Origin: Mycobacterium sp.
GTDB taxonomy: Bacteria; Actinomycetota; Actinomycetes; Mycobacteriales; Mycobacteriaceae
Direction: 5' to 3'
DNA: 64,000 nt
Assembly (NCBI GenBank): GCA_025965895.1
Contig: JAOPWC010000074.1
Span: 1 to 64,000, forward strand
The translations under genes were made by a program, and so were the position numbers. Each line of letters starts with the position of its first letter. The stretch's first letter is position 1. Below the pieces are notes generated by a model, which was not told where the DNA came from, ran no database searches, and saw nothing but the letters and a program-made list of their open reading frames with translations. This document shows positions 47,430 to 56,269 of this stretch, one piece after another.

Positions 47430-48800
47430 CTACGGTCCCGGAGGTGCGGGAGCCGCCGGAGGTGCGGGGGGTGCCGGAGGTGCGGGGGGTGCCGGAGGTG
47501 CGGGTTCCGCGGGTGGCGGTGGGACGTCCTGCGGGGGCGGCACGTCGGCCGCCGGCGGCGTGTCGGCCGGTGCCTGGGATGTCGGTGCCTGAGAACCCGC
47601 GGGACCCGGTGCGGCGCCGAGTCCGGGGCTGGCCTGCTGGCCGGGCATGTGCTGAGTGCCGCTGGGTGTCGACGACGTGCCGGCCTGGCTCTGCTCCGCC
47701 GGGCTGTTGGGTGCGGCAGCCGGCAGCGGGATGGGCTGCAGGGTGAGCCGGTCCTGCGGGATGTCAGGCGGCGGGATCGGGGTTTGTCCGTTGATGAGCA
47801 GGCCGCCTTTGGCAGTGCCGACGAGCGTGGCCCACCCGCCGTTGCCTAGAGTGGCGCCAACGCTGCACGAGACCTGGTGGCTACCCGCCGACCAACTGGG
47901 CAGGGAAATCGTGTTGTAGATCAGGGTCAGCGTGGTGGCGCGCAACTGAACCGGGGCGAGGTATGCATCCGTCATGCGGGTGCAGGTGTCCTTGATGAAC
48001 GGGTCCTGGTCGCCTTCCGACGGGAGCCCCCCGGGGAACTTCTCGCCGAGGTTGACCGCGCCGGTGACCTCCATCGCGTGCGGGGTGCCGCAGTCCGCCG
48101 GGATGTCCGTCGGCTGGTTGGTCGTGGTTTCGATGCCCAGGCACGTGCCTGCGGGCCACACTTTCGACTGGTCCAGGTCAGCGATCTTGCCCTTGAACGC
48201 GACCTGCTGGTTGTCGGGGCCGGGCAACTGCAGCCCGCACAGCATCCGGCGCTGGCCGGATTGCCTCCACGCCTTGTCGCCGGACCACAACATGCCGATC
48301 GTGAATTTGCTGTTGGGGTCGTACTGTGTGCCGAGATAACGGCGCACCGCGGCCTGGCACTGCTCTTGGCTGATCTGCTGGATTCTGGCAGCCGACGGCG
48401 GTGCTGCGTTGGGCCCGTACTCAGTGCCGGGGAACGTCCGCATGTCGACGGATTCGGCGACCTCGAAACGGTGATCGTCCTTGCAGTCGACGCTCGTCGC
48501 CTGATCGGGCGACTTGTTCGGCCAGTTCAGACATTCGCCGCTGCGCGCGTTGTCGAACGTTGCGCTGCTGCGCGACCCTGTGCTGGGCACCGCATTCGCC
48601 CCGATATATCCGAGGGCGCTCTTGTTGTCGGCACCGGCCGGCAGGGCGGTCGTGATACCGGCGATAAGCAGGCCACCCAGCGCCGTCAGAAGCAGTGCAC
48701 GCCGTGTCGACGTAGCTTGCAAGCTGCGCCACCACGGCACCTGGGGGGACCCGCCCCGCGACGCTCGCTGCTGCTCAAGTGCCATGGACATCGGGTCCAT
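47430..48800 (-). CDS. Septum-formation-type membrane protein (Rv3835-like)
   Basis: A 456-residue protein from ATG 48800 (other Met codons at 48791 and 48785). A basic N-terminus leads to one helix (RRALLLTALGGLLIAGITTA) and an extracellular part with two similar domains: FDNARSGECLNWPN...DHRFEVAESVDM and VWPAGTCLGIE...TPHAMEVTGAVNL. Each has the C-x-C pattern of the Septum_form family. The last 110 residues are Pro/Ala/Gln-rich with APP repeats. It corresponds to Rv3835. The frame stays open far upstream, but that part overlaps serS and ankyrin antisense and is not coding. Confidence 0.8.
   Translation of the reverse strand: MDPMSMALEQQRASRGGSPQVPWWRSLQATSTRRALLLTALGGLLIAGITTALPAGADNKSALGYIGANAVPSTGSRSSATFDNARSGECLNWPNKSPDQATSVDCKDDHRFEVAESVDMRTFPGTEYGPNAAPPSAARIQQISQEQCQAAVRRYLGTQYDPNSKFTIGMLWSGDKAWRQSGQRRMLCGLQLPGPDNQQVAFKGKIADLDQSKVWPAGTCLGIETTTNQPTDIPADCGTPHAMEVTGAVNLGEKFPGGLPSEGDQDPFIKDTCTRMTDAYLAPVQLRATTLTLIYNTISLPSWSAGSHQVSCSVGATLGNGGWATLVGTAKGGLLINGQTPIPPPDIPQDRLTLQPIPLPAAAPNSPAEQSQAGTSSTPSGTQHMPGQQASPGLGAAPGPAGSQAPTSQAPADTPPAADVPPPQDVPPPPAEPAPPAPPAPPAPPAPPAAPAPPGP
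47447..47505 (-). repeat. 18-bp repeats encoding an APPAPP tail
   Basis: About three copies of an 18-base unit around GAGGTGCGGGGGGTGCCG give the Ala-Pro-Pro repeats at the C-terminus of the Rv3835-like protein. The unit keeps the frame and is likely length-variable between strains. Confidence 0.7.
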
Positions 48801-48881
48801 TGTGACAGGCGCGGCAAACCCTGTGACAAGCGATGCAGTTGTAATGTTATGGGGTTGTGTCGCGGCGCGTAGGTTGAATGG

Positions 48882-49295
48882 GTGACCGAGCCCGAAGGCG
48901 ACCTCGCAGAGCTGGCGGGCCGGCTGTTCGACATGGCCCGCTCCGGCAACGCCGCGACGCTGGCCGCCTACGTGGACGCCGGTGTGCCGGTCAACCTCAC
49001 CAACGGCGCCGGTGACTCGCTGGTGATGCTGGCCGCCTACCACGGGCATCCCGAAACGGTGCGGGTGCTCGCCGAGCGGGGGGCCGACGTGAACCGTCCG
49101 AACGACCGGGGGCAGACGCCGCTGGCCGGGGCGGTGTTCAAAGGTGAGGACGAGGTGGTGGAACTGCTCGTGGCGGCCGGGGCGGACCCGGCCGCGGGCC
49201 ACCCTTCGGCGATCGACGCCGCGCAGGTGTTCGGTCGGGCCGGCTACCTCGAACTGTTCGGGGGCGCAGGACCATCCGTGTCCGCGCAAAAGTAG
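48882..49295 (+). CDS. Ankyrin-repeat protein
   Basis: A 137-residue protein from GTG 48882. Three to four ankyrin repeats are visible: [60 protein letters not shown] and the capping [16 protein letters not shown]. It is cytoplasmic and expected to bind a protein partner. serS starts 10 bases after its stop, so the two are probably transcribed together. It is divergent from the Rv3835-like gene. Confidence 0.9.
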   Translation: MTEPEGDLAELAGRLFDMARSGNAATLAAYVDAGVPVNLTNGAGDSLVMLAAYHGHPETVRVLAERGADVNRPNDRGQTPLAGAVFKGEDEVVELLVAAGADPAAGHPSAIDAAQVFGRAGYLELFGGAGPSVSAQK

Positions 49296-49305
49296 GGTTG
49301 CGGCC

Positions 49306-50565
49306 GTGATCGACCTGAAACTGCTGCGAGAGAATCCCGACGCGGTGCGGGAATCGCAGCGCGCCCGCGGCGAGGACCCGGGACTCGTCGACGCGCTGCT
49401 GGAAGCCGACGCCGCCCGGCGGGCTGCGATTTCGACCGCCGACAATCTACGGGCCGAGCAGAAGGCGGTGAGCAGGCTTGTCGGGTCCGCTACACCCGAC
49501 GAGCGGCCCGCGCTCCTCGGACGCGCGAAGCAACTCGCCGCCGACGTGAAGAAGGCCGAGGGCGAACAGGGCGGCGCCGAGGCCGCGTTCGAGGCCGCGC
49601 ACGGGGCGATTTCCAACGTCATCGTCGACGGCGTGCCCGCCGGCGGCGAGGACGACTACGTCGTGCGGGACGTTGTCGGCTCGCCGCCCAGGATGGAAAA
49701 CCCCAAAGACCACCTCGAACTGGCCGAATCGCTGGGTCTGGTGGACATGGAGCGCGGCGCCAAAGTCTCGGGGTCGCGGTTCTATTTCCTGACCGGACGG
49801 GGTGCGCTGCTGCAGCTGGGCCTGCTGCAGCTGGCCGCGCAGCTGGCTGTCGACAACGGCTTCACGCTGATGATCCCGCCTGTCCTGGTGCGGCCCGAAA
49901 TCATGGCGGGCACAGGATTTTTGGGGGCGCACGCCGACGAGGTGTACCGGGTCGAGGCGGACGATCTCTACTTGGTCGGGACGTCGGAGGTTCCGCTCGC
50001 CGGGTACCACGCCGGTGAGATCATCGACCTGTCCGAAGGGCCGCTGAGATACGCCGGATGGTCGTCGTGCTTTCGTCGTGAGGCCGGCAGCTATGGCAAG
50101 GACACGCGCGGCATCATCCGCGTGCACCAGTTCGACAAGGTGGAGGGTTTCGTCTATTGCGAACCGGCCCAGGCCGAGGCGGAGCATCAGCGGCTGCTGG
50201 GCTGGCAACGCGAGATGTTGGCGAAGATCGACGTCCCGTACCGCGTGATCGACGTTGCGGCGGGTGATCTGGGTGCGTCGGCGGCGCGCAAGTTCGACTG
50301 CGAGGCGTGGCTCCCGAGCCTGCAGGCCTACCGTGAGCTCACCTCGACGTCGAACTGCATGACCTTCCAGGCCCGCCGGCTGTCAATCCGATACCGCGAC
50401 GCGCAGGGCAAGCCCCGGATCGCCGCGACGCTGAACGGCACGCTGGCCACCACACGATGGCTGGTCGCGATCCTGGAGAACCATCAACTGCCCGACGGGA
50501 GCGTGCGCGTCCCCGAGGCGCTGGTGCCCTTCGTCGGCACCGATCTGCTTGAACAGAAGGGGTAA
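49306..50565 (+). CDS. serS: Seryl-tRNA synthetase
   Basis: A 419-residue class II synthetase from GTG 49306 ([20 protein letters not shown]), the same length as Rv3834c. Residues 25-105 form the long antiparallel coiled-coil arm that holds the tRNA variable loop. Motif 2 is [20 protein letters not shown], with VHQFDKVE, and motif 3 is in [33 protein letters not shown] is part of the serine pocket. A longer frame upstream overlaps the ankyrin gene and is not used. Confidence 0.96.
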   Translation: MIDLKLLRENPDAVRESQRARGEDPGLVDALLEADAARRAAISTADNLRAEQKAVSRLVGSATPDERPALLGRAKQLAADVKKAEGEQGGAEAAFEAAHGAISNVIVDGVPAGGEDDYVVRDVVGSPPRMENPKDHLELAESLGLVDMERGAKVSGSRFYFLTGRGALLQLGLLQLAAQLAVDNGFTLMIPPVLVRPEIMAGTGFLGAHADEVYRVEADDLYLVGTSEVPLAGYHAGEIIDLSEGPLRYAGWSSCFRREAGSYGKDTRGIIRVHQFDKVEGFVYCEPAQAEAEHQRLLGWQREMLAKIDVPYRVIDVAAGDLGASAARKFDCEAWLPSLQAYRELTSTSNCMTFQARRLSIRYRDAQGKPRIAATLNGTLATTRWLVAILENHQLPDGSVRVPEALVPFVGTDLLEQKG

Positions 50566-50647
50566 GCCCGCCCAACGCGTGCGCCCGGCTTGGGGGCGGC
50601 ACCGGGAAATCTTCTAAGACACACCCCTGCCTGTATCCGCCGGGCAG

Positions 50648-51432
50648 CTAGGCAATGGCGAGCACATGATTCCTTGCGATCCAGTCGTCAATGTGGCCCA
50701 TGGTGACGGGCAGCGCCGCCCCTGACAACACCATGTGGTCGGAAAGGGGAATCTCGACGTAGGTGCCGTACTGATACCTGGCTGCGGTCTGGCGCACGAC
50801 TCCGGATGGCACGATGCGGTCGCACTCGGCCCCCATCACCAGCACAGGGGCAGTGACCGCCGCGAAATCGACAACGGTGGCCTTGGAAAGCTTTGGCGCC
50901 GCAAGGAGCAGTTCCCAGATATAGCGCCCGGATTCGCAGACCAAACCGTCATATATCTCCCGGGCGATGTCCTCGGTCTGGATGTTGGCGATCCAGCGTC
51001 GAAATTGCTCGAACGTCGGGGGCGCCACGGCTTGGTCCAGGGACGTGGCCGTAACAAGTGCGGCAGGGAGACGCGCAAGCTTGTGGGGGTCGCACCTAAG
51101 ATGCCCGCCGCCGGGGCGGGGCACGCTGCCACTAAGCCAGCTTGGCGTGTGCGCGCGGCGACCAACTGCGCCAGCAGCCCGCCCTGCGAGTGACCTACCA
51201 GAAGCGGTGGGGAATCCAGCGAATTCACGAACGCCACCAAGTCATCGGTGTAGTCGCGAAGGCTCAGTGAGGCGATTTTCATCGCGCCCTCGTGCGAGGG
51301 CAGTTCGTGATGGCGCAGCGTCGGGGTGTGCGCCGTGTATCCACGCTCTTCGAATGCGGCGCGGGCCGGAGCCAACTGCTCCCCACGGCCCCAGGAGCCG
51401 TGAATCAAGACGACGTGTTTGGTTTCGGCCAT
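50648..51432 (-). pseudogene. Alpha/beta hydrolase, frameshifted
   Basis: The start at 51432 reads MAETKHVVLIHGSWGRGEQL. The oxyanion HGSWG and nucleophile elbow PPLLVGHSQGGLLAQLVAAR follow, to HLLRPRPWTKP. Near 51030 the frame shifts, and the cap and C-terminus continue as VAPPTFEQFRRWIANIQTED, APVLVMGAECDRIVP and IPLSDHMVLSG (acid and catalytic His) to the stop at 50648. The joined protein is about 260 residues and otherwise complete, so one base is missing or extra. Similar serine hydrolases act on esters or lactones. Confidence 0.75.
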
Positions 51433-51896
51433 GAAACTCAGGATGACAGCCAATGCGCCAGACAGTGCCCCATCAGCGTCAAATTGTTTTGGTAGGCAAG
51501 AGGCTGGCGGGTGGATGCGCTTCCTCGACGATGTTGATTGCCATATCGACTGAACGACAAGGAGACCATCGACAACAAGTTGCGACTGCTGGCCCATGGG
51601 CCTCCGCGACCGACGGCTCATCGGCGGCACCGTGATCTGGACAGCACCCCGCGGCCCGGCCCGGTGCAGTGATCAGTGTGGGAGTGTGGGCGGCGACTCG
51701 GGGGTTCCATCGGCCATGCGACGGATCGGGAAAATTATGTCGTATGTGATGTCAGATTCCGAAACGTCGTGGCAGCTCTGACAGCTCGGGTGCACAGGAG
51801 GTGCGTCGATCTGGCGCGATCGACCACCCGATCCTGGCCAATCGGCGGCCTCGCCGGCAGCCACGACCACTGCCGACGAACTCATGACTCACGACG
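51433..51896. other. Stretch without a recognised gene
   Basis: About 460 bases between the broken hydrolase and the PH-like gene. Only short frames on both strands are open and none has convincing composition or a ribosome site. No strong repeat, tRNA or terminator was seen. In M. tuberculosis many genes (Rv3819-Rv3833) lie between serS and Rv3818. Their absence means this gap marks a deletion or insertion boundary. Confidence 0.4.
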
Positions 51897-52235
51897 CTAG
51901 CGTCTGTCCATCAGCGCGTCGAGCACCTCGAGGAAGCGGTCCGGATCCCTCGGCGTCAGCGCCGGCTTCGGCCACGCGCCCGGCACATCGAGCGTGATCA
52001 ACGTCGACTTCAACGGCCGTCGGCCGTCCAAAGGTAGCCAGCGCACCAGGTCCGAGGACCCCCAGATCCGGAACCGGTGGAACCACAGGCCCAACGGCTT
52101 GACGCTATAGCCCCGCACTGATCGCAGTGGGATCACCTTCGCGGTACCTGACGGAAAGTGATAGCGCCGCAAGGTGATCGCCGCGCGGTCGAGCTGGACC
52201 AACCCGTCGTCGTAGTACAGGTAGGGCGCCGTCAT
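51897..52235 (-). CDS. PH-like domain protein coupled to the Rieske gene
   Basis: A 112-residue protein from ATG 52235, whose start overlaps the upstream stop (ATGA). TAPYLYYDDGLVQLDRAAIT, PLRSVRGYSVKPLGLWFHRF and STLITLDVPGAWPKPALTPR suggest a small beta-barrel of the bacterial PH type, with a C-terminal helix DPDRFLEVLDALM. It is cytoplasmic, and the coupling implies that it works with the MBL-Rieske protein. I recognise no named family. Confidence 0.65.
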   Translation of the reverse strand: MTAPYLYYDDGLVQLDRAAITLRRYHFPSGTAKVIPLRSVRGYSVKPLGLWFHRFRIWGSSDLVRWLPLDGRRPLKSTLITLDVPGAWPKPALTPRDPDRFLEVLDALMDRR

Positions 52236-53782
52236 GTCCGCTCGCAGCGCAGCTCGTGACCCTTCGAGGTCAGGCAGCGGCCGTTCTGCAGGTTCCACTG
52301 CCAGCCGTGCAGGTTGCACGTCAGCGTGTTGCCCTCCACCACACCGAATTTGGACAGGTCCGCCTTCAGGTGAGGGCAACGCCGCTGTACCTCCCAGCCG
52401 TCGAGCAGCACCGATGCGGTGTCGTCGTGCGCTTCGGCGAACCAGCCGTCGGCGTACGCGATCCGCTCGTCGGTCAGACACTTGAAGAACGTGTACAGAA
52501 ACTCGTTGTAGCCGCCGACGCGCCAGGCGCGGAACCTGGTCGACAGGAAAATCGTATTCACCCAGTCGGGCTCGTTGTCACGCAGGATCGTGCGGACCAG
52601 TTCCGGCGCGATCGCGAACCCGTACCGGAACTTCTCGTCCGGAACAGGCTCGCGCACAGCCCGTTTCGGAAAGTCAAGCACCACGGTCTCGGGCCCGAGC
52701 CGCAGTTCGACCGGATAGCCGATGCCGTCGCAGACCTGGTCGCTCTGGGTCATGATCGGCTCGAACACGACCCGCAGCGGCTCGAGCAGCGGCTCGCCCC
52801 CGGCGCGCGCCCACGACGCCTTCTCCGCGGTCAGGACAGGCGCCATCCTCTGGGCATAGTCGGCGATGTAGGCAGCCTTGCCAGTGGTGAAGATCTCCTC
52901 CACGTCGTCGTCGGGCAGCGGGTGGCGCAGAGATTTCAGCGACGAGCCGGCAAAAACCCCCACCGAACCGGGAATCATCAGCAGCCCGCCGTCGTGGCCG
53001 TGCCCGCGCATCTGCTTCAGGAACACCATCTGGTCGGGGAAGATGTTCGCCGGATCGCCGTGGTCGTCGTTCAAGTCGCGCAACTCGGGGTCCAGGAAAC
53101 ACGGCGGTCCCGCCGACGGGATCACCCATGTCGCGCCAACCTGGGCGATGTACTGCCTGCAGCGGTCCATCTGGCGCTGACGCTTCTGTGTACCGAACGC
53201 GGCCTTGGCCCGCTCCGGCATGTCGTAGACCATCGGGTACCAGATCGCGCCCGAGTACTGCAGCATGTGCACGTCGACCTGGCCGAAGTCGGCGTGCACA
53301 ACCTCCAGATCGACCGGGCGGGCGTCATTCATGTTGAACGCCACGGTCTCTGAATCGTCGACCACCAGCCCGGAGTCACCGATCGGTCCGTCGGCCGGGG
53401 CCCGCAACGCGATGACCATCACGTCGAGGTCGCCCTTGGGTCCGCTGAGCCGGTGCTTCACGGAATCGGTGCTCTCGAAGAACCGGTGGAATCCGAGCTT
53501 CTCCAGCTCGCGGCGCAGATCTGGCACGGGATAGTCGGGCAGCAGCACGACCGCGTCCTTGTTGACGTGCTCGCGCAGATTTCTGGGGTCGAAGTGATCG
53601 TGATGCAGATGCGACACGTAGAGGTAGTCGCAGTCGCCGAGCGCGTCCCAATCGAGCCCACTATTGTCCGGGAACGGGAACCACGAGCCAAAGTACGCCG
53701 GATTGACCCACGGGTCACACAGGATGCTTCCGGCGTGCGTGTCGATCCGGAAACCGGCGTGCCCGACGCTCGTAACCTGCAC
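52232..53782 (-). CDS. Metallo-beta-lactamase-fold protein with C-terminal Rieske domain
   Basis: A 516-residue protein, the same length as Rv3818. The MBL domain starts MQVTSVGHAGFRIDTHAGSI and has SHLHHDHFDPRNL as the metal motif. The Rieske domain is at the C-terminus: RRCPHLKADLSKFG and LTCNLHGWQWNLQNGRC give C-x-H and C-x2-H for a 2Fe-2S cluster. The combination resembles CMP-N-acetylneuraminate hydroxylase-type proteins, which use the MBL fold plus a Rieske centre for an oxygenase reaction. The mycobacterial substrate is unknown. It is divergent from the acyltransferase genes. Confidence 0.85.
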   Translation of the reverse strand: MQVTSVGHAGFRIDTHAGSILCDPWVNPAYFGSWFPFPDNSGLDWDALGDCDYLYVSHLHHDHFDPRNLREHVNKDAVVLLPDYPVPDLRRELEKLGFHRFFESTDSVKHRLSGPKGDLDVMVIALRAPADGPIGDSGLVVDDSETVAFNMNDARPVDLEVVHADFGQVDVHMLQYSGAIWYPMVYDMPERAKAAFGTQKRQRQMDRCRQYIAQVGATWVIPSAGPPCFLDPELRDLNDDHGDPANIFPDQMVFLKQMRGHGHDGGLLMIPGSVGVFAGSSLKSLRHPLPDDDVEEIFTTGKAAYIADYAQRMAPVLTAEKASWARAGGEPLLEPLRVVFEPIMTQSDQVCDGIGYPVELRLGPETVVLDFPKRAVREPVPDEKFRYGFAIAPELVRTILRDNEPDWVNTIFLSTRFRAWRVGGYNEFLYTFFKCLTDERIAYADGWFAEAHDDTASVLLDGWEVQRRCPHLKADLSKFGVVEGNTLTCNLHGWQWNLQNGRCLTSKGHELRCERT

Positions 53783-53841
53783 GGGGCCGAGCTTAGCGGC
53801 AGAAATATGACCAGCCTGCGACGGCCACTAGTCTCAACAGT

Positions 53842-54621
53842 GTGGAACCGGTATACGCCACAGTCATCCAGACCGCACGGCTGGTCTGGCGGCTGCAGGG
53901 CCTGACATTCAAGGTCAGCGGTGTGGAGCAGCTGCCTACTACGGGCGGTGCCGTCATCGCGATCAACCACACAAGCTACTTCGACTTCACGTTCGCGGGC
54001 CTGCCGGCCTACCGCCAGGGGCTGGGCCGCAAGGTGCGGTTCATGGCCAAGAAGGAAGTGTTCGACCACCGGATCGGCGGGCCGGTCATGCGCAGCCTGC
54101 GGCACATCCCCGTCGACCGGGCGAGTGGCGCCGAGTCATACGCGAACGCCTGCGAAATGCTCAAGGCCGGCGAACTCGTCGGCGTCTACCCCGAGGCCAC
54201 GATCAGCCGCAGCTTCGAGATCAAGGAGTTCAAGTCCGGGGCAGCGCGGATGGCCCTCGAGTCCGGCGTGCCGATCGTCCCGCACATCGTGTGGGGCGCA
54301 CAGCGCATCTGGACCAAGGACCACCCGAAGAAGATGTTCCGTCCGAAAGTGCCGATCAGCATCGCGGTCGGCGAGCCCATTCCGCCGACGTTGCCGGTCG
54401 CCGAGCTGACCGCGCTGCTGCACTCACGGATGCAACACCTGCTGGAACGCGTGCAGGACGAGTACGGCCCGCATCATCCGGGCGATTACTGGGTGCCGCA
54501 TCGGCTCGGCGGCGGCGCTCCCACGTTGGCCGAGGCGGCGCGAATGGATGCCGAAGAAGCGGCGGCGAAGGCGGCGCGTCGCGCTGAGAGGCAGTCCGGA
54601 CGGGCCGGGCAGCGGGAGTAA
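53842..54621 (+). CDS. PlsC-type acyltransferase (Rv3816c-like)
   Basis: A 259-residue 1-acyl-glycerol-3-phosphate acyltransferase family member from GTG 53842. The blocks are AVIAINHTSYFDFTFAGLPA (HX4D), GGPVMRSLRHIPVDRASGAE, GELVGVYPEATISRS (the PEGT block altered to PEAT) and VPIVPHIVWGAQRIW. There is no strong membrane helix, so it is peripheral. It and the next gene are paralogues, sharing AQRIWTKD-P and GAGAPTL-EA-type ends, with 5 bases between them. Phospholipid or glycolipid acylation is likely, but the acceptor is not known. Confidence 0.9.
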   Translation: MEPVYATVIQTARLVWRLQGLTFKVSGVEQLPTTGGAVIAINHTSYFDFTFAGLPAYRQGLGRKVRFMAKKEVFDHRIGGPVMRSLRHIPVDRASGAESYANACEMLKAGELVGVYPEATISRSFEIKEFKSGAARMALESGVPIVPHIVWGAQRIWTKDHPKKMFRPKVPISIAVGEPIPPTLPVAELTALLHSRMQHLLERVQDEYGPHHPGDYWVPHRLGGGAPTLAEAARMDAEEAAAKAARRAERQSGRAGQRE

Positions 54622-54626
54622 CAGCG

Positions 54627-55376
54627 ATGGCCGAACCGGTCTTTCGTACCCTGGAGTCCCTGGCCAAGATCGCCGTGGCGGCGGCCGGGACGAAAATCAC
54701 CTACCACGGCCTCGAGAACATTCCCGAACACGGCGGCGCTGTGGCCGCGGTCAACCACACCAGCTATGTCGACTGGTTGCCGGCGGCGCTGGCCGCCTAC
54801 CACCGTCACCGCCGCATGCGGTTCATGATCAAAGAGGAGATGCAGCGGGTTAAGATCGTGAACTTTCTGATCAAGCAGACGGGCACGATCCCGGTCAACC
54901 GGGGCGCAGGGGCTCAGGCGTACGCGGAGGCGGTCGAGCGGCTGAAGGCCGGCGAGCTCGTCGGTGTCTATCCGGAAGCAACGATCAGCCGCAGCTTCGA
55001 GCTGAAGGAGTTCAAGACGGGCGCGGCCCGAATGGCGCAGGAGGCCGACGTGCCGATCATCCCGCTGATTGTCTGGGGGGCCCAGCGCATCTGGACCAAG
55101 GACCAGCCAAAGAACTTAGGGCGCAGCAAGGTCCCGATAATCGTCCAGGTCGGCGCGCCGCTGCGCGCCGACGACTCGGTCGAACATACCAACGCCGCGT
55201 TCAGGGAATCAATGACCGCTCTGTTGCAGCGGGCTCAGCAGGAGTACCGGCATCCGGCCGGCGCATTCTGGGTGCCGCGACGTATCGGCGGCAGCGCACC
55301 GACCCTGCCCGAAGCCAAGGTGCTCGACGAGGCGGAGTTAGCCGAGCGCGCGCGCAGGCGGGCGGAGCACGCGTGA
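54627..55376 (+). CDS. PlsC-type acyltransferase (Rv3815c/Rv3814c-like)
   Basis: A 249-residue paralogue of the preceding gene. It has AVAAVNHTSYVDWLPAALAA (HX4D), LIKQTGTIPVNRGAGAQAYA, GELVGVYPEATISRSFELKE and VPIIPLIVWGAQRIWTKDQP. M. tuberculosis carries three such genes in a row (Rv3816c-Rv3814c); only two are present here. The stop codon is the first base triplet of a 35-base tandem repeat that leads into the HAD gene, so its end and the next start are linked. Confidence 0.9.
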   Translation: MAEPVFRTLESLAKIAVAAAGTKITYHGLENIPEHGGAVAAVNHTSYVDWLPAALAAYHRHRRMRFMIKEEMQRVKIVNFLIKQTGTIPVNRGAGAQAYAEAVERLKAGELVGVYPEATISRSFELKEFKTGAARMAQEADVPIIPLIVWGAQRIWTKDQPKNLGRSKVPIIVQVGAPLRADDSVEHTNAAFRESMTALLQRAQQEYRHPAGAFWVPRRIGGSAPTLPEAKVLDEAELAERARRRAEHA

Positions 55377-55443
55377 CGTCAGCGAGGAGCGAAGGCGGAT
55401 CGCGCATATGACGTCAGCGAGGAGCGAAGGCGGATCGCGCATA
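55374..55443 (+). repeat. MIRU-like tandem repeat linking two genes
   Basis: Two identical 35-base copies (55374-55408 and 55409-55443) contain CAGCGAGGAGCGAAGGCGGA. The first begins with the acyltransferase stop TGA. An ATG at 55408 opens a 12-codon frame ending at TGA 55444, which overlaps the HAD gene's ATG (ATGA). Stop-start overlaps and the GCGAGGAGCGAAG core are features of mycobacterial interspersed repetitive units. The element would let ribosomes pass from gene to gene. Confidence 0.85.
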
Positions 55444-56258
55444 TGACCCTGCCGCTGCTCGTGGCCAGCGACGTGGACGGGACCCTGCTCAACGACGAGG
55501 AGACGGTCTCGGACCGCACCCGCGCGGCGGTGCGGGCCGCGGTGTCCTCGGGCGTGACGTTCGTGCTCGCCACCGGCCGGCCGCCGCGGTGGATCAAGCC
55601 AGTCGTCGACGCGCTCGGGTTCGCGCCGATGTCGGTGTGTGCCAATGGCGCGGTCCTCTACGACCCGGGCACCGACCGCATTGTTTCGGCGCGGACGCTC
55701 TCAGCAGATGTGCTCGGCGAACTGGCCGAGATCGCCGCACGCGCGATCCCCGGCGCCGGGCTGGCCGTCGAACGGGTCGGCCGCAGCGCGCACGACGCCG
55801 CGACCCCCCAGTTTGTCAGCTCGCCCGGTTACGAACACGCCTGGCTGAACCCCGACAACACCGAGGTGTCGCTGGACGATCTGCTCAGCGCGCCGGCCGT
55901 CAAGCTACTGATCCGTAAGGGCGGCGCCCGCAGCGCCGACATGGCGGCCGAATTGCGCAAGCATATCGGCCTCGAGGGCGACATCACCTACTCCACGAAC
56001 AACGGGCTGATCGAGATCGTGCCGCTGGGCATCAGCAAGGCCACGGGGGTGCAGGAGGTGGCGACGCCACTCGACATCGCCGCCGACGACGTGGTCGCGT
56101 TCGGCGACATGCCCAATGACGTCCCGATGCTGGTGTGGGCCGGCCATGGCGTCGCAATGGGCAACGCTCACCCGGAGACGGTGGCGGCGGCCAACGAAGT
56201 CACCGCGCCCAACACCGACGACGGCGTGGCCCGTGTGCTGGAACGCTGGTGGCTTTAA
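55443..56258 (+). CDS. Cof-type HAD phosphatase (Rv3813c-like)
   Basis: A 271-residue HAD-IIB hydrolase. Motif I is LLVASDVDGTLLNDEE (nucleophile Asp and acid Asp), motif II is FVLATGRPP, the cap lies near residues 85-185, and motif IV is VVAFGDMPNDVPMLVWAG. It dephosphorylates sugar phosphates, flavin or similar metabolites. Its ATG overlaps the end of the repeat-encoded mini-frame. It converges on the amidase gene. Confidence 0.92.
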   Translation: MTLPLLVASDVDGTLLNDEETVSDRTRAAVRAAVSSGVTFVLATGRPPRWIKPVVDALGFAPMSVCANGAVLYDPGTDRIVSARTLSADVLGELAEIAARAIPGAGLAVERVGRSAHDAATPQFVSSPGYEHAWLNPDNTEVSLDDLLSAPAVKLLIRKGGARSADMAAELRKHIGLEGDITYSTNNGLIEIVPLGISKATGVQEVATPLDIAADDVVAFGDMPNDVPMLVWAGHGVAMGNAHPETVAAANEVTAPNTDDGVARVLERWWL

Positions 56259-56269
56259 CGGTGGGCCCG

